The notes below the pieces were generated by a model. It made no database searches. It worked only from the letters and a program-made list of their open reading frames with translations, and was not told where the DNA came from. The translations under genes and the position numbers were made by a program. From Nostoc cf. commune SO-36 (GTDB lineage: Bacteria; Cyanobacteriota; Cyanobacteriia; Cyanobacteriales; Nostocaceae), in NCBI RefSeq assembly GCF_023734775.1, contig NZ_AP025732.1, positions 6,694,501 through 6,758,500 on the forward strand: a DNA stretch of 64,000 nucleotides. The letters run 5' to 3'. Within the stretch, counting starts at the first letter, position 1; every line of letters starts with the position of its first letter. Below are positions 9,692 to 19,334 of the stretch, in pieces.

Positions 9692-11479
9692 ATGTCGATT
9701 CCAGGAATTTCTGAAGCAATAATACGCCATAATTCCAACGCTTCATCATACAGTCGTGGTGAAGAATATTATCGCAGGGGTGCGATACCTTCGGTGAGCT
9801 TCGCTAACGCTGATCTCAAAAAACGAGGTAATCTGATTCAAGCAGAGGTAGAAGGTGGCGAAATCACACCATATCGAGTCAGTATTCGTTTTGATGCAGG
9901 TGGAATCACCTCAGCTTGTTGTACTTGCCCTTATGATTATGATGGCTGGTGCAAACATATTGTTGCCACCTTATTAAGCTGTTCGCGTCAATCAGAGATC
10001 ATTGAAGAACGTCCAACGCTAGAACAATTATTAAATCGCCTCGATATCCTTCAAACTCAGCGATTACTGCAAGAACTGGTGGAAAATAGACCGGAAATAA
10101 TTGATGATATTGATGAGTTTGTCAGTTTGATAGACTTGCCAAAACCGCAAACAAAACAGTCTTCTACCCGTCAAAGCAAAATTGACACATCACCTTTTCG
10201 CTCTCATGTCAAGCGGATTTTGCGGGATGGATTGAAAGAATTAGAGTATGGTTCAGAAGAAGACCCATTTACAGATGATTTACTGGCTGTAATTGAGAAA
10301 GCGCGGGAGTTAGCAGAAAATGGAGATGGCAATAATGCGATCGCAATTCTCGAAACTATTACCGAAACTTATGCCCAAGAATGGGACGAGTTGCTAGATT
10401 ACGGTGGAGACAGTTATTCCATTGCAGAACCTCTTGATAGCGCCTGGACAGAAGCAATTTTGTGTGCAGAAATGTCTACAGGAGAAATAGTAGATTTGCA
10501 GTTGATGTTGGAATCCTGGCAAGACGAAATCAGTGCAGACTTTAGTATGAGTTTAGAAGCATTGCGTCAAGGTTGGGATTATGAACCACTGCAAGAAATT
10601 ATGCAAGGAGATGATAGCGCAGAACTTTGGGAAAATGAACGACCAAGCTATGCTGATGATTTAGCATTGATTCGCTTGCAAATTCTTGAACGTCAAAATC
10701 GTTACACAGAGTATTTAAATCTAGCTTTAGCAGAAGAAATGACTCTGCAATACCTGACGCAATTAGCAGCTTTGGGAAGAGTAGAAGAAGCCATGTCTGC
10801 GGCTAAAATTCTGATGGAAAAAGCAGAAGAGGGTTTTGCCTTGGCAAAAATATTGCGAGAAGATGGGTATTTGGTTGAAGCGTTAGAAATATGCCAAGCA
10901 GGTATCAATTTAACAGGTAACTGTTTATATGAATTTGCTACTTGGACAAGTGATTTAGCCCAAGGATTAGAAGATAATGCCACTGCGTTAACTGCCAGCA
11001 TCATTGCTTTTAAAATCAGACCATCGTTTCGAGACTATGGTAAGATTCAAGACTATGCAGGAGAAACTTGGTTGACACTCAAACAAGATTTACTGCAAAC
11101 ACTACGAGATCAGCCAGATTGGGGAATACGAGAAGCTCAAGTTGATATTTTTCTACATGAGGGATTAATTGATGATGCAATTAAAACAGTAGAGAGAGAT
11201 ACTTACTATACTTCAGAATTGGTTCATCGAGTCATGGATGCAGCAGTTTCCCATCGTCCAAATTGGGTAATTGATAACGCTCGCAGACGGGCAGAACCAA
11301 TTATGGAACAAGGGAAAGCTGACCGTTATGACGCTGCGGTTAGTTGGCTCAAAAAAGTCAAGGCTGCTTATATTCAACTAGGACAAAAAGCTGAATGGTC
11401 TGCTTATCGCTCAAAATTAGAAGCGGCTCATGGACGTAAACGCAAATTAATGGAATTATTTAAAGAACTGAATACATAA
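9692..11479 (+). CDS. SWIM zinc-finger protein, partner of the downstream SNF2 helicase
   Basis: A protein of about 595 residues with a SWIM zinc finger near the N-terminus (CCTCPYDYDGWCKHIVA, the CxC...CxH ligands). SWIM domains bind DNA or protein. The rest is helical, with TPR-like or HEAT-like repeat character and no clear catalytic motif. The start at 9692 (MSIPGISEA) is preferred; the frame is open back to 9581 but that stretch is lysine-rich and repeat-like. The stop is one base before the start of the SNF2 gene, so the two form a tight operon, a common arrangement in bacteria that suggests joint DNA remodelling. An unusual stretch, AIPSVSFANA, is encoded by an inserted repeat (separate entry). 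Confidence 0.8.
   Translation: MSIPGISEAIIRHNSNASSYSRGEEYYRRGAIPSVSFANADLKKRGNLIQAEVEGGEITPYRVSIRFDAGGITSACCTCPYDYDGWCKHIVATLLSCSRQSEIIEERPTLEQLLNRLDILQTQRLLQELVENRPEIIDDIDEFVSLIDLPKPQTKQSSTRQSKIDTSPFRSHVKRILRDGLKELEYGSEEDPFTDDLLAVIEKARELAENGDGNNAIAILETITETYAQEWDELLDYGGDSYSIAEPLDSAWTEAILCAEMSTGEIVDLQLMLESWQDEISADFSMSLEALRQGWDYEPLQEIMQGDDSAELWENERPSYADDLALIRLQILERQNRYTEYLNLALAEEMTLQYLTQLAALGRVEEAMSAAKILMEKAEEGFALAKILREDGYLVEALEICQAGINLTGNCLYEFATWTSDLAQGLEDNATALTASIIAFKIRPSFRDYGKIQDYAGETWLTLKQDLLQTLRDQPDWGIREAQVDIFLHEGLIDDAIKTVERDTYYTSELVHRVMDAAVSHRPNWVIDNARRRAEPIMEQGKADRYDAAVSWLKKVKAAYIQLGQKAEWSAYRSKLEAAHGRKRKLMELFKELNT
9782..9810 (+). repeat. dispersed repeat inserted in frame within the SWIM gene
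   Basis: GCGATACCTTCGGTGAGCTT and the following CGCTAACGC form a Nostoc-type extragenic repeat, here inside a coding region. It encodes AIPSVSFANA between GEEYYRRG and DLKKRGN without breaking the frame. Confidence 0.55.
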
Positions 11480-11480
11480 T

Positions 11481-14400
11481 ATGACTATTTTTGAGCCTAA
11501 TTCCAAAATACAACAAGCACTACTCGCAAAGAAATATTTCGAGTTACACCCTTCCTTACAAAAAATTATCCAGTTATTTTCGGTAATTTATGCACCGATA
11601 GACAAAAATTCATTCGTAAGTTGTCTTAGTAAAATTGATGCTTTAGATGAAAACAATAAACCTTGGGTTACTAAAACCCTCAGTTCCCAAATTGATAAAT
11701 TTTTAAAAGCAGGCTTGTTAATACAGGAAAACAGGCAAGGTGCTGAATGTCATCCGTTACTCACAGAAATTGCTACTCGCCACGCTGTACAAACCGGACA
11801 GTTTGAAATCCTGGTTACAGCAGTAGAGGAGAAGCTACCAATACGTACTCACTGGAACAGAGATTCTCGAATATTCTACAGCTTACGCCAGTGTATCAGA
11901 GAAATCCGCATTGGTATTTATCGTCAAGACCTTAGTTTTATTAATCAGCAAATTGAAGATTATCAGAAGTACGCTGATAGTGAAGAAAAAATAATAATAG
12001 AAAATATTTTTGAGCAAATATACAATAATCCATTTGATGCAGATTGGTTTAAGACCCTTCCACAAGCATTATATGAAAGTGGCATATCAAGTATCCTCTT
12101 CAATTCAGCCTTAAAATTATCCGCTTCTGAAGATGCGTTGATGCTGCTAGAAGAAGAATGCTCTACACCTGGAAAACATTGCTCAGATTATTTACATCTG
12201 ATTTTGACAGAACAACTGTTGTTACAGGGTTGTACCCAAGAAGCACAAGAAAGTCTGGAGCGGATATCAAAAGAATATCAAAATAACGCTGCGATCGTTT
12301 GGGGTTGGTTAAATTTTCTGCGGGGTGATAATGAACAAGCCATCAAATATTATAAAGATGCCCTGAAAGCCATCAAAAAGGCTACAGGCAAACGGCAAAT
12401 ATATTTCAATACAATTGGGGGCTTATTTTTTATCCTTGCACTTTTAAAAGATGGTTCAGTGCAACGCCTCAAAGAAGCAGAAGAGTACACCAGTTTGATG
12501 TCCCGTCAATCAGATCATTGGCTCAGGTTCATTTATGGCAGACTGAAAATGGTACTGCAAGTCCACCAAGGTGATATTACTCAAAAACAATTTGTAGTCA
12601 GTGGTCATATTTCTTCCGTGGAAGAAGAAAATAGCTTACAAACATTGTTTTGTTCGCTATGCCTTTACTGGATGGATGCTGAGAGTGCTAAAAAACGCTT
12701 ACCTAATTTACTAGAACCATTGTATCGGCGATCGCTCGCTTCCGGTTATCACTGGTTAGCAATGGAAACCGCAGAACTCCTATCTCGACTCAAACCAAGT
12801 AGTAACTATAAACAACTTGCAGAGGCACTGCGAGAAGATAGCAATATCCAAACCATCGTAGACTTAATTCGACCGCAAGAAGCTTGGGAAATGTGCCTCA
12901 ATGCCCTGGCAAATCTCCAAAAAGAACCACAAACCCCAGGAAAACCAGAATCGGAACTGCGTTTAGCATGGTTCATAACCTTCTATCCCAGCAGATGTGT
13001 CTTACAACCAAAGGAACAAAAAGTTAATGCCAAAGGAGAATGGAGTAAAGGTCGCCCCATAGCCCTCAAGCGTCTAAGCAGTGCATTATCTGAGTTTGAT
13101 TACATCACCCCCCAAGATATGCGGGTATGTAGTTGTATTGAGACATATAGTGATGGCTATTACGGCAAAGTTGATTATACCTTCGGTGAAAAAGCCATCT
13201 CTGCTTTAATTGGACACCCGTTAGTTTTTTGGGAAGATACACCCAATATCCGTGTAGAAATTGTCAAAGGAGAACCAGAACTACTGGTTAAAAAAGGGAA
13301 ACAAGATCGTCTCACCTTGGAATTTTCTCCCAAATTACCAGAATCACAAAATATTCTGCATATTAAAGAGACTCCAACCCGCATCAAAGTCATTGAAATT
13401 ACTGCCGAACACAGACGCATTGCGGAGATTATTGGTATAGATAATAAATTAAATGTGCCTGCGATCGCAGAGAAACAAGTTTTAGCAGCCATAAATGCCG
13501 TCTCTGGCATCGTTACCGTACATTCTGACATTGGTGGCGGTTCAGAAGGTGCAGAAGAAGTACCCGCCCAAACTCTACCCCATATTCATCTTTTACCTGC
13601 CAATGCCGGCTTGAAAATCAGCCTTTTGTCGCGTCCCTTTGCCCAAGGTGGCCCCTACTATCGTCCTGGTACAGGTGGTGAAACTGTAATTGCCGAGATT
13701 GACGGTAAACGTCTGCAAACTAGACGAAATCTGTCTGAAGAAAAGCAACTTGTCAAAGATGCTGTAGCCGCCTGCGCCACCTTGACTCAAACTGAAGAAC
13801 AAGATGGTGAATGGATTATAGACAATCCAGAAGACTGTTTAGAACTGCTGCTAGAACTGCAAGCACTGGGAAATAAAGTAGTCATAGAATGGCCACAAGG
13901 AGAAAAACTGCGTGTTAGCCACAATGCCGACTTGAAAGACTTTAATTTATCAATTCAACGTCAGCAAGACTGGTTTGCAGCAACTGGGGAGTTGAAATTG
14001 AATAACGACCTAGTGCTAGATATGCAGCAGCTACTAGAACTATTGGAGAAAACCCCCAGCCGTTTTATCCCCCTTGGTGATGGTCAATTTTTGGCTTTAA
14101 CTCAAGCTTTTCGGAAACGCCTCGACGAATTACGGATGTTTTCGGAAAAACATAGTAAAGGTATTCGTTTTCACCCCTTGGCAACATTAGGGTTAGAGGA
14201 TTTTGTCGATGAGGTAGGTAAGGTAAAAGCAGATAAACATTGGAAGGCACATAGAGAGAGGCTTAAGGAGGTGCAAAACCTCCAGCCGGAACTGCCATCT
14301 ACACTTCTTGCAGAACTACGAGACTACCAGATGGAGGGTTTTTGTTGGCTGGCGCGGCTAGCACATTGGGGTGTGGGCGCTTGTTTAGCAGACCAAATGG

Positions 14401-15692
14401 GACTGGGTAAGACCTTGCAAGCATTGGCTGTCATTCTCAGAAATGCCCATGAAGGCCCAACCCTAATTATTGCCCCCACTTCTGTGTGTATGAATTGGGT
14501 GAGTGAAGCGCAGAAGTTTGCCCCAACTCTCAATATTATTCAATTTTCTGGTGCTAACCGTCAAAAATTATTGGATGGTTTACAACCGTTGGATATGTTG
14601 GTATGCAGCTATGGTTTATTACAGCAGGAAGAAGTAGCGCAAATGCTTTCTAGTGTACAGTGGCAAACAATTGTCCTGGATGAAGCCCAGGCGATTAAAA
14701 ATATGACCACTAAACGTTCTCAGGCAGCCATGAACCTAAAATCTAATTTTAAGTTGCTGACTACTGGGACTCCCATTGAAAATCACCTGGGTGAGTTATG
14801 GAATTTATTCCGTTTTATTAATCCTGGGTTATTGGGTTCTTTTGAAAGCTTCAATCAACGCTTTGCTACCCCCATTGAAAAATATCAAGATAAACTTGCA
14901 CGTAATAAACTCAAGAAACTGATTCAACCATTTTTGTTGCGGCGGACAAAAAATCAAGTATTAGAAGAGTTGCCATCTCGTACCGAAATTTTGTTGCATG
15001 TAGAGTTAAGTCGAGAGGAAAAGGCATTCTATGAAGCGTTGCGCCGTCAGGCAATATCTAAACTTACCGAAACTGATGCCGAAGCAGGAAAGAAACATTT
15101 GCAAGTTTTGGCTGAGATTATGAAACTGCGTCGCGCTTGCTGTAATCCCAGCCTCGTTATGCCTGACACTGAATTACCCAGTTCCAAGTTACAACTTTTT
15201 GGTGAAGTGCTGGGTGAACTGCTGGAAAATCGTCATAAAGCGTTAGTGTTTAGTCAGTTTGTTGACCATTTGCACATTATCCGCGATTACCTCGAACAGC
15301 AAGGTATTAATTATCAATATCTAGATGGCAGTACTTCAGTAGTAGAGCGCAAAAAACGGGTAGATGCATTTCAAGCTGGTTCAGGAGATGTCTTTCTGAT
15401 TAGTCTCAAGGCGGGCGGTACAGGACTGAATCTAACTGCGGCTGATTATGTGATTCATACAGACCCTTGGTGGAATCCCGCAGTGGAAGACCAAGCCTCA
15501 GACCGCGCCCATCGCATTGGGCAACAACGCCCTGTTACCATTTATCGTCTAGTAGCAAAGGATACTATAGAAGAAAAGATTGTGCAGTTGCACCACCACA
15601 AGCGAGATTTGGCAGACAGCCTATTGGAAGGTGCTGATATCAGTGGCAAAATTTCGACGGAAGTATTGTTACAGTTAATTAGCGAAGGTTAA
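11481..15692 (+). CDS. SNF2-family DEAD/DEAH-box helicase
   Basis: A 1403-residue SNF2 ATPase of the HepA/RapA-like superfamily 2. The first 900 or so residues are a bacterial SNF2-associated region with TPR-like repeats at about 200-350. The motor holds Walker A DQMGLGKTLQAL (about residue 970), the DEAQ box VLDEAQAIK, TTGTPIENHLGELW, and the C-terminal helicase motifs LISLKAGGTGLNLTAADYV and DRAHRIGQ. It probably translocates on duplex DNA to remodel protein-DNA complexes in repair or transcription. It starts one base after the SWIM gene stop. All SNF2 motifs are intact. Confidence 0.9.
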   Translation: MTIFEPNSKIQQALLAKKYFELHPSLQKIIQLFSVIYAPIDKNSFVSCLSKIDALDENNKPWVTKTLSSQIDKFLKAGLLIQENRQGAECHPLLTEIATRHAVQTGQFEILVTAVEEKLPIRTHWNRDSRIFYSLRQCIREIRIGIYRQDLSFINQQIEDYQKYADSEEKIIIENIFEQIYNNPFDADWFKTLPQALYESGISSILFNSALKLSASEDALMLLEEECSTPGKHCSDYLHLILTEQLLLQGCTQEAQESLERISKEYQNNAAIVWGWLNFLRGDNEQAIKYYKDALKAIKKATGKRQIYFNTIGGLFFILALLKDGSVQRLKEAEEYTSLMSRQSDHWLRFIYGRLKMVLQVHQGDITQKQFVVSGHISSVEEENSLQTLFCSLCLYWMDAESAKKRLPNLLEPLYRRSLASGYHWLAMETAELLSRLKPSSNYKQLAEALREDSNIQTIVDLIRPQEAWEMCLNALANLQKEPQTPGKPESELRLAWFITFYPSRCVLQPKEQKVNAKGEWSKGRPIALKRLSSALSEFDYITPQDMRVCSCIETYSDGYYGKVDYTFGEKAISALIGHPLVFWEDTPNIRVEIVKGEPELLVKKGKQDRLTLEFSPKLPESQNILHIKETPTRIKVIEITAEHRRIAEIIGIDNKLNVPAIAEKQVLAAINAVSGIVTVHSDIGGGSEGAEEVPAQTLPHIHLLPANAGLKISLLSRPFAQGGPYYRPGTGGETVIAEIDGKRLQTRRNLSEEKQLVKDAVAACATLTQTEEQDGEWIIDNPEDCLELLLELQALGNKVVIEWPQGEKLRVSHNADLKDFNLSIQRQQDWFAATGELKLNNDLVLDMQQLLELLEKTPSRFIPLGDGQFLALTQAFRKRLDELRMFSEKHSKGIRFHPLATLGLEDFVDEVGKVKADKHWKAHRERLKEVQNLQPELPSTLLAELRDYQMEGFCWLARLAHWGVGACLADQMGLGKTLQALAVILRNAHEGPTLIIAPTSVCMNWVSEAQKFAPTLNIIQFSGANRQKLLDGLQPLDMLVCSYGLLQQEEVAQMLSSVQWQTIVLDEAQAIKNMTTKRSQAAMNLKSNFKLLTTGTPIENHLGELWNLFRFINPGLLGSFESFNQRFATPIEKYQDKLARNKLKKLIQPFLLRRTKNQVLEELPSRTEILLHVELSREEKAFYEALRRQAISKLTETDAEAGKKHLQVLAEIMKLRRACCNPSLVMPDTELPSSKLQLFGEVLGELLENRHKALVFSQFVDHLHIIRDYLEQQGINYQYLDGSTSVVERKKRVDAFQAGSGDVFLISLKAGGTGLNLTAADYVIHTDPWWNPAVEDQASDRAHRIGQQRPVTIYRLVAKDTIEEKIVQLHHHKRDLADSLLEGADISGKISTEVLLQLISEG

Positions 15693-15766
15693 GGCATTTA
15701 CCAAGGTTTTTTTGACAAAAATCGCTCATTCAATAAGCTCCAAGTGCAAAATTCTACAATATTGCG

Positions 15767-15800
15767 ATGCCTGCGGCGGTAAACTACGCTAATGCGAAAA
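15767..15800. repeat. dispersed GCGATGCCTGCGGCGG-type repeat
   Basis: GCGATGCCTGCGGCGG here recurs at about 37194-37215 (with GGCTACGCC) and in diverged form near 28262-28300. This is a familiar Nostoc extragenic repeat. Confidence 0.5.
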
Positions 15801-15907
15801 AAAGGATAAAACTATCAAGATTTGGCAACTGCGATAGGTGATTTACTCCCCAATCAGCAGAGGGACGGTAGAATATACCTAATTTTCGTAGCTTCAAAAG
15901 CCAAACT

Positions 15908-16654
15908 ATGACGATGCATTCCACACTCCAACGTGCATTTAATCACCGCCGCGTTCTGAAAGTGATCAGCGGTTTGAATAACTTCGACATCGCTAGCGTC
16001 GCTGCTACTGTCAAAGCTGCTGAATTTGGCGGTGCTACTTTTGTCGATATCGCTGCCGATCCTGCCTTAGTCCAGCTAGCTAAAAGTTTGACTAACTTAC
16101 CAGTTTGTGTATCAGCAGTAGAACCAGAGAAATTTGTGCAAGCTGTGGCAGCTGGTGCTGATTTGATTGAAATCGGCAATTTCGATTCTTTCTATGCTCA
16201 AGGACGCCGCTTTGAGGCTTTGGAAGTGCTAGCACTGACTAAGCAAACCCGCGTTCTTTTCCCCGAAATTACTCTGTCTGTCACCGTTCCCCACATCCTG
16301 GAACTAGATCAACAAGTACAGTTAGCAGAAGAACTGGTGAAAGCTGGAGCAGACATTATTCAAACTGAAGGCGGTACTAGCAGTCAGCCAGTCCACCCCG
16401 GAACTTTAGGATTAATTGAAAAAGCTGCTCCCACCTTGGCAGCAGCTTTTGAAATTTCTCGTGTAGTCTCAGTACCTGTATTGTGTGCTTCAGGCATTTC
16501 TAACGTTACTGCACCATTAGCGATCGCAGCTGGTGCAGCTGGTGTTGGTGTTGGTTCTGCCATCAACCAACTCAATAGCGAAGTGGCAATGATTGCTGCT
16601 GTGCGTGGCTTAGTAGAAGCCTTAGCAACTGCAAACAACCGCGCGATCGCTTAG
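15908..16654 (+). CDS. ycf23: Ycf23 / DUF561 family protein
   Basis: A 248-residue TIM-barrel-like protein conserved in cyanobacteria and some algal plastids; its function is not established. Family features are VLKVISGLNNFD near the start, ATFVDIAADPALV, CVSAVEPEKFVQAVAAGADL, IQTEGGTSSQPV and, near the end, VLCASGISNVTAPLAIAAG, which resembles the phosphate-binding loops of beta/alpha barrel enzymes. An ATG two codons later (15914) is an alternative start. It is monocistronic by spacing. Confidence 0.85.
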   Translation: MTMHSTLQRAFNHRRVLKVISGLNNFDIASVAATVKAAEFGGATFVDIAADPALVQLAKSLTNLPVCVSAVEPEKFVQAVAAGADLIEIGNFDSFYAQGRRFEALEVLALTKQTRVLFPEITLSVTVPHILELDQQVQLAEELVKAGADIIQTEGGTSSQPVHPGTLGLIEKAAPTLAAAFEISRVVSVPVLCASGISNVTAPLAIAAGAAGVGVGSAINQLNSEVAMIAAVRGLVEALATANNRAIA

Positions 16655-16712
16655 TTTTGAATGGGGAGTGGGAAGTGGGGAGTGGGGAGGGGGAGTGGTG
16701 AATATTAAAATT

Positions 16713-16789
16713 CCCTATTCCCTATTCCCTATTCCCTATTCCCTATTCCCTATTCCCTATTCCCTATTCCCTATTCCCTACTCCCTACT
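16713..16789. repeat. heptanucleotide array: nine CCCTATT and two CCCTACT
   Basis: Nine exact CCCTATT units (16713-16775) are followed by two CCCTACT units. It lies between the convergent ycf23 and aminotransferase genes and reaches to within 5 bases of the aminotransferase stop. Confidence 0.9.
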
Positions 16790-16793
16790 CCCC

Positions 16794-17942
16794 TCACCCC
16801 AAACAATCCTTCAACGCATAAATCACCCGGTCTTGCTGCTGTTGTGTCAGTTCTGGGAACATCGGCAAGGATATGACCTCATGGCAAGCTTGCTCTGCTA
16901 TAGGTAAATCCCCAATTTGATAGCCCAGACTTTGATACACTGGCTGCAAATGTAAAGGGTGGGGATAGTAAATCATTGAACTTACACCCTGCTCTTGCAA
17001 TTGACTACGCACCCAATCTCGATATTTGGCGCTAGAACCATTTCGCCCTTCGCCTGAGATGCGAACAGTGTATTGATTCCATACCCCAATACCCGCAGGT
17101 AATTCTTGGGGTGGGACGATCCCCGGAACTTGAGACAGGTACTGGTAGTAATAGTTGGCGATATCTCGTCGGCGATCATTCCAAATATCTAAATAACGTA
17201 GCTTAATCTGCAAAATAGCTGCTTGGAGAGCATCCAAACGGCTATTTACACCTATTTCTTCGTGTAAATATCGAATTTTACTACCATGTTCCCGTAGTAT
17301 TCGCAGTTTAGTGGCGATCGCAGGGTCATTAGTCGTTATTGCTCCGCCATCGCCGCAACCACCAAGATTTTTGGTAGGGTAGAAACTAAAGCAACCAATA
17401 TGTCCAATACTTCCTACTTTTTGATCAGCCCAAATTGCCCCTGTAGACTGAGCGCAATCTTCAATGATTGACAAATTGTGAGACTGAGCGATCGCCATCA
17501 ATGATGTCATATCCACGGGTTGTCCAAATAGGTGAACCGGGATAATCGCTTTAGTTTTGGATGTAATCGCCGCCGCAACTTGCTCCACATCCAAATTAAA
17601 CGTAGTCGCGTCAATATCAACAAAAACAGGCTTTGCACCCACGGCGCTAATCACTTCAGATGTCGCAATAAAGGTGAAAGGCGTTGTAATCACTTCATCG
17701 CCTGCACCAATGTCCAAGACTCGTAACGCTAAGTAGAGCGCATCAGTACCAGAATTACAAGCCACACATTCAGTAACAGTATTATAAGCGGCAAACTGTT
17801 GTTCAAAGCCTTGGACTAAGGGGCCGCCAATATAGCGGCCAGAAGCCAAAACCTCTAAGACGGCTGCACTTATTTCTGCTTCGATGGTGGTGTATTGCTG
17901 CTTGATATCAAAGGCAGGGATAGGATTTACACTTTGGATCAT
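16794..17942 (-). CDS. DegT/DnrJ/EryC1/StrS-family sugar aminotransferase
   Basis: A PLP-dependent aminotransferase acting on nucleotide-linked keto-sugars for surface polysaccharide or glycan synthesis. Its 382 residues match the family. Motifs are ACNSGTDALYLAL (PLP phosphate contact), ITTPFTFIATSEVI, IIEDCAQSTGA, and the PLP lysine in CFSFYPTKNLGGCGDGGA. The sugar substrate cannot be told from sequence. rfbB and a glycosyltransferase lie 3-5 kb away on the same strand, which fits a polysaccharide role. The ATG at 17942 is preceded by a clear gap. Confidence 0.87.
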   Translation of the reverse strand: MIQSVNPIPAFDIKQQYTTIEAEISAAVLEVLASGRYIGGPLVQGFEQQFAAYNTVTECVACNSGTDALYLALRVLDIGAGDEVITTPFTFIATSEVISAVGAKPVFVDIDATTFNLDVEQVAAAITSKTKAIIPVHLFGQPVDMTSLMAIAQSHNLSIIEDCAQSTGAIWADQKVGSIGHIGCFSFYPTKNLGGCGDGGAITTNDPAIATKLRILREHGSKIRYLHEEIGVNSRLDALQAAILQIKLRYLDIWNDRRRDIANYYYQYLSQVPGIVPPQELPAGIGVWNQYTVRISGEGRNGSSAKYRDWVRSQLQEQGVSSMIYYPHPLHLQPVYQSLGYQIGDLPIAEQACHEVISLPMFPELTQQQQDRVIYALKDCLG

Positions 17943-18287
17943 GAGTTCTCATTTTATCGGGAGATACAAAGGATGCACTTCGACAGTCAATTTTTGCTGA
18001 TTGAATTGTTAATCAAAGAGGAGCTACTAAAAGACTATCGCCCAAAATACGCATCTTATTAGGGTTTTTACTTAAATTGTGAGACGGGAAACTACCGCAG
18101 GGTACTGGGGACAGGGAAAATATGTAAAAATTTGGCAGGGGTGAGAACAAATTCCATAATTTTTCGTTTGAAAACCCAATCCCTCATCCCCGTCCCCAGT
18201 CCCTTTTACTCCAGATCAAACACATCGGATCAAAGTTCCAACTGTGTAGACTGTTTTGAAAAGAAAATACCAGGAGATAGAAAACCC
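17943..18287. other. gap between divergent genes
   Basis: About 345 bases between the divergent aminotransferase and permease genes. The right part stays open in the permease frame from 18132, but it reads as low-complexity sequence (PSLIPVPSPF-like) and lacks a ribosome site. No RNA gene or clear promoter motif was recognised. Confidence 0.4.
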
Positions 18288-19064
18288 ATGCAGGATCTGA
18301 TCAAGCTGGATTTCGTAGATTTAGCTGTTGCTGTCGGATTGATGGCGATCGCCATTGGTGTATCTGCCTGGGAAAAATTAGGGCTAGAGCTAAATTTAGC
18401 CTTTGCTACTGGGAGAACCATCTTACAACTTCTTGTATTGGGATACATTTTAGATTTCATCTTGGCTTTAGACAATGCTTGGGCAGTTTTGGCGCTATTA
18501 GCAATAATGCTGACAATTACGGCGATTGTCGCACGAAATCGCATCAGCCAAAAAATTCCTCATCTGTTGCCTTTGGTGTGGGGTGCAATTTTAATTAGTA
18601 CCGTCCTGACAGTGCTTTACACCAACTTCTTGATCATCCAACCAGAAAGATGGTATGAGCCACAGTATATAATTCCCTTGGCAGGGATAGTTTTAGGTAA
18701 TGCTACTAATGCAGCTGCGATCGCAGGCGATCGCCTTGTCAGCACCATTAATTCCAGCCATCTCGAAATCGAAACCCACTTGAGTTTAGGTGCTACTCCA
18801 GAGCAAGCAGTTAGCCAGTACCGCAAAGATAGTATCAGAGCGGCATTGATTCCCACTCTCAATCAAATGATACTTATAGGGATGGTCGCAATACCAGGAA
18901 TTACCACCGGACAGTTACTAGCTGGTGTGAAACCTCTAGATGCTGTCTCTTACGAAATTTTGATTATGTTCATGGTGGCTTTTGCTAACTTATTGACAAC
19001 AGTTTTAGTCACAAAAGGATTGTGTCGTCAATTTTTCAATTCTGCCGCGCAGTTGGTGAGGTGA
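18288..19064 (+). CDS. FetB-like (UPF0014) ABC transporter permease
   Basis: A polytopic membrane protein of 258 residues. In E. coli the related FetB works with FetA in iron export. About seven hydrophobic segments are seen, with the family motifs ATGRTILQLLVLGYIL, PLAGIVLGNATNAAA and LIPTLNQMILIGMVAIPG. The start at 18288 is set by the ribosome site AGGAGA at 18272-18277, ten bases before the ATG. No ATPase partner gene is next to it, so the partner is presumably elsewhere. Substrate iron is inferred only from the family. Confidence 0.83.
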   Translation: MQDLIKLDFVDLAVAVGLMAIAIGVSAWEKLGLELNLAFATGRTILQLLVLGYILDFILALDNAWAVLALLAIMLTITAIVARNRISQKIPHLLPLVWGAILISTVLTVLYTNFLIIQPERWYEPQYIIPLAGIVLGNATNAAAIAGDRLVSTINSSHLEIETHLSLGATPEQAVSQYRKDSIRAALIPTLNQMILIGMVAIPGITTGQLLAGVKPLDAVSYEILIMFMVAFANLLTTVLVTKGLCRQFFNSAAQLVR

Positions 19065-19159
19065 AGAGTTAATCTACATCCAAGAATATTTCATCATCTT
19101 GCCCTGGCAGATCAAGAGCAATCAACAGTGCTTGGTTCAATTGTGCTATAAATCAATAC

Positions 19160-19275
19160 GGTTGGGTTAAGCAAAGCGCAACCCAACAAACCCCGTAAAA
19201 AGTTGGGTTTCGTTCCTCAAACGCCACGTGCTACAAGTCGGCATAGCCGCCCAACGCAGTGGCTCCCCAACCTAC
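19160..19275. repeat. GTTGGGTT-type dispersed repeat
   Basis: GGTTGGGTTAAGCAAAGCGC, CAACCCAACAAA, AGTTGGGTTTCG and CCCAACCTAC form the usual Nostoc repeat with inverted GTTGGG/CCCAAC arms. The gap 19065-19334 has no gene. Confidence 0.55.
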
Positions 19276-19334
19276 AATTTTTTTCGCAACAATTTAGTCT
19301 TGCCACGCCACTACAAAATTACCCTCATACTGCC

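Noticed and set aside
16713..16789. Heptamer arrays as CRISPR or coding repeats
   Set aside because: Pure 7-base tandem repeats without spacers, outside genes; typical short tandem repeats of Nostoc.
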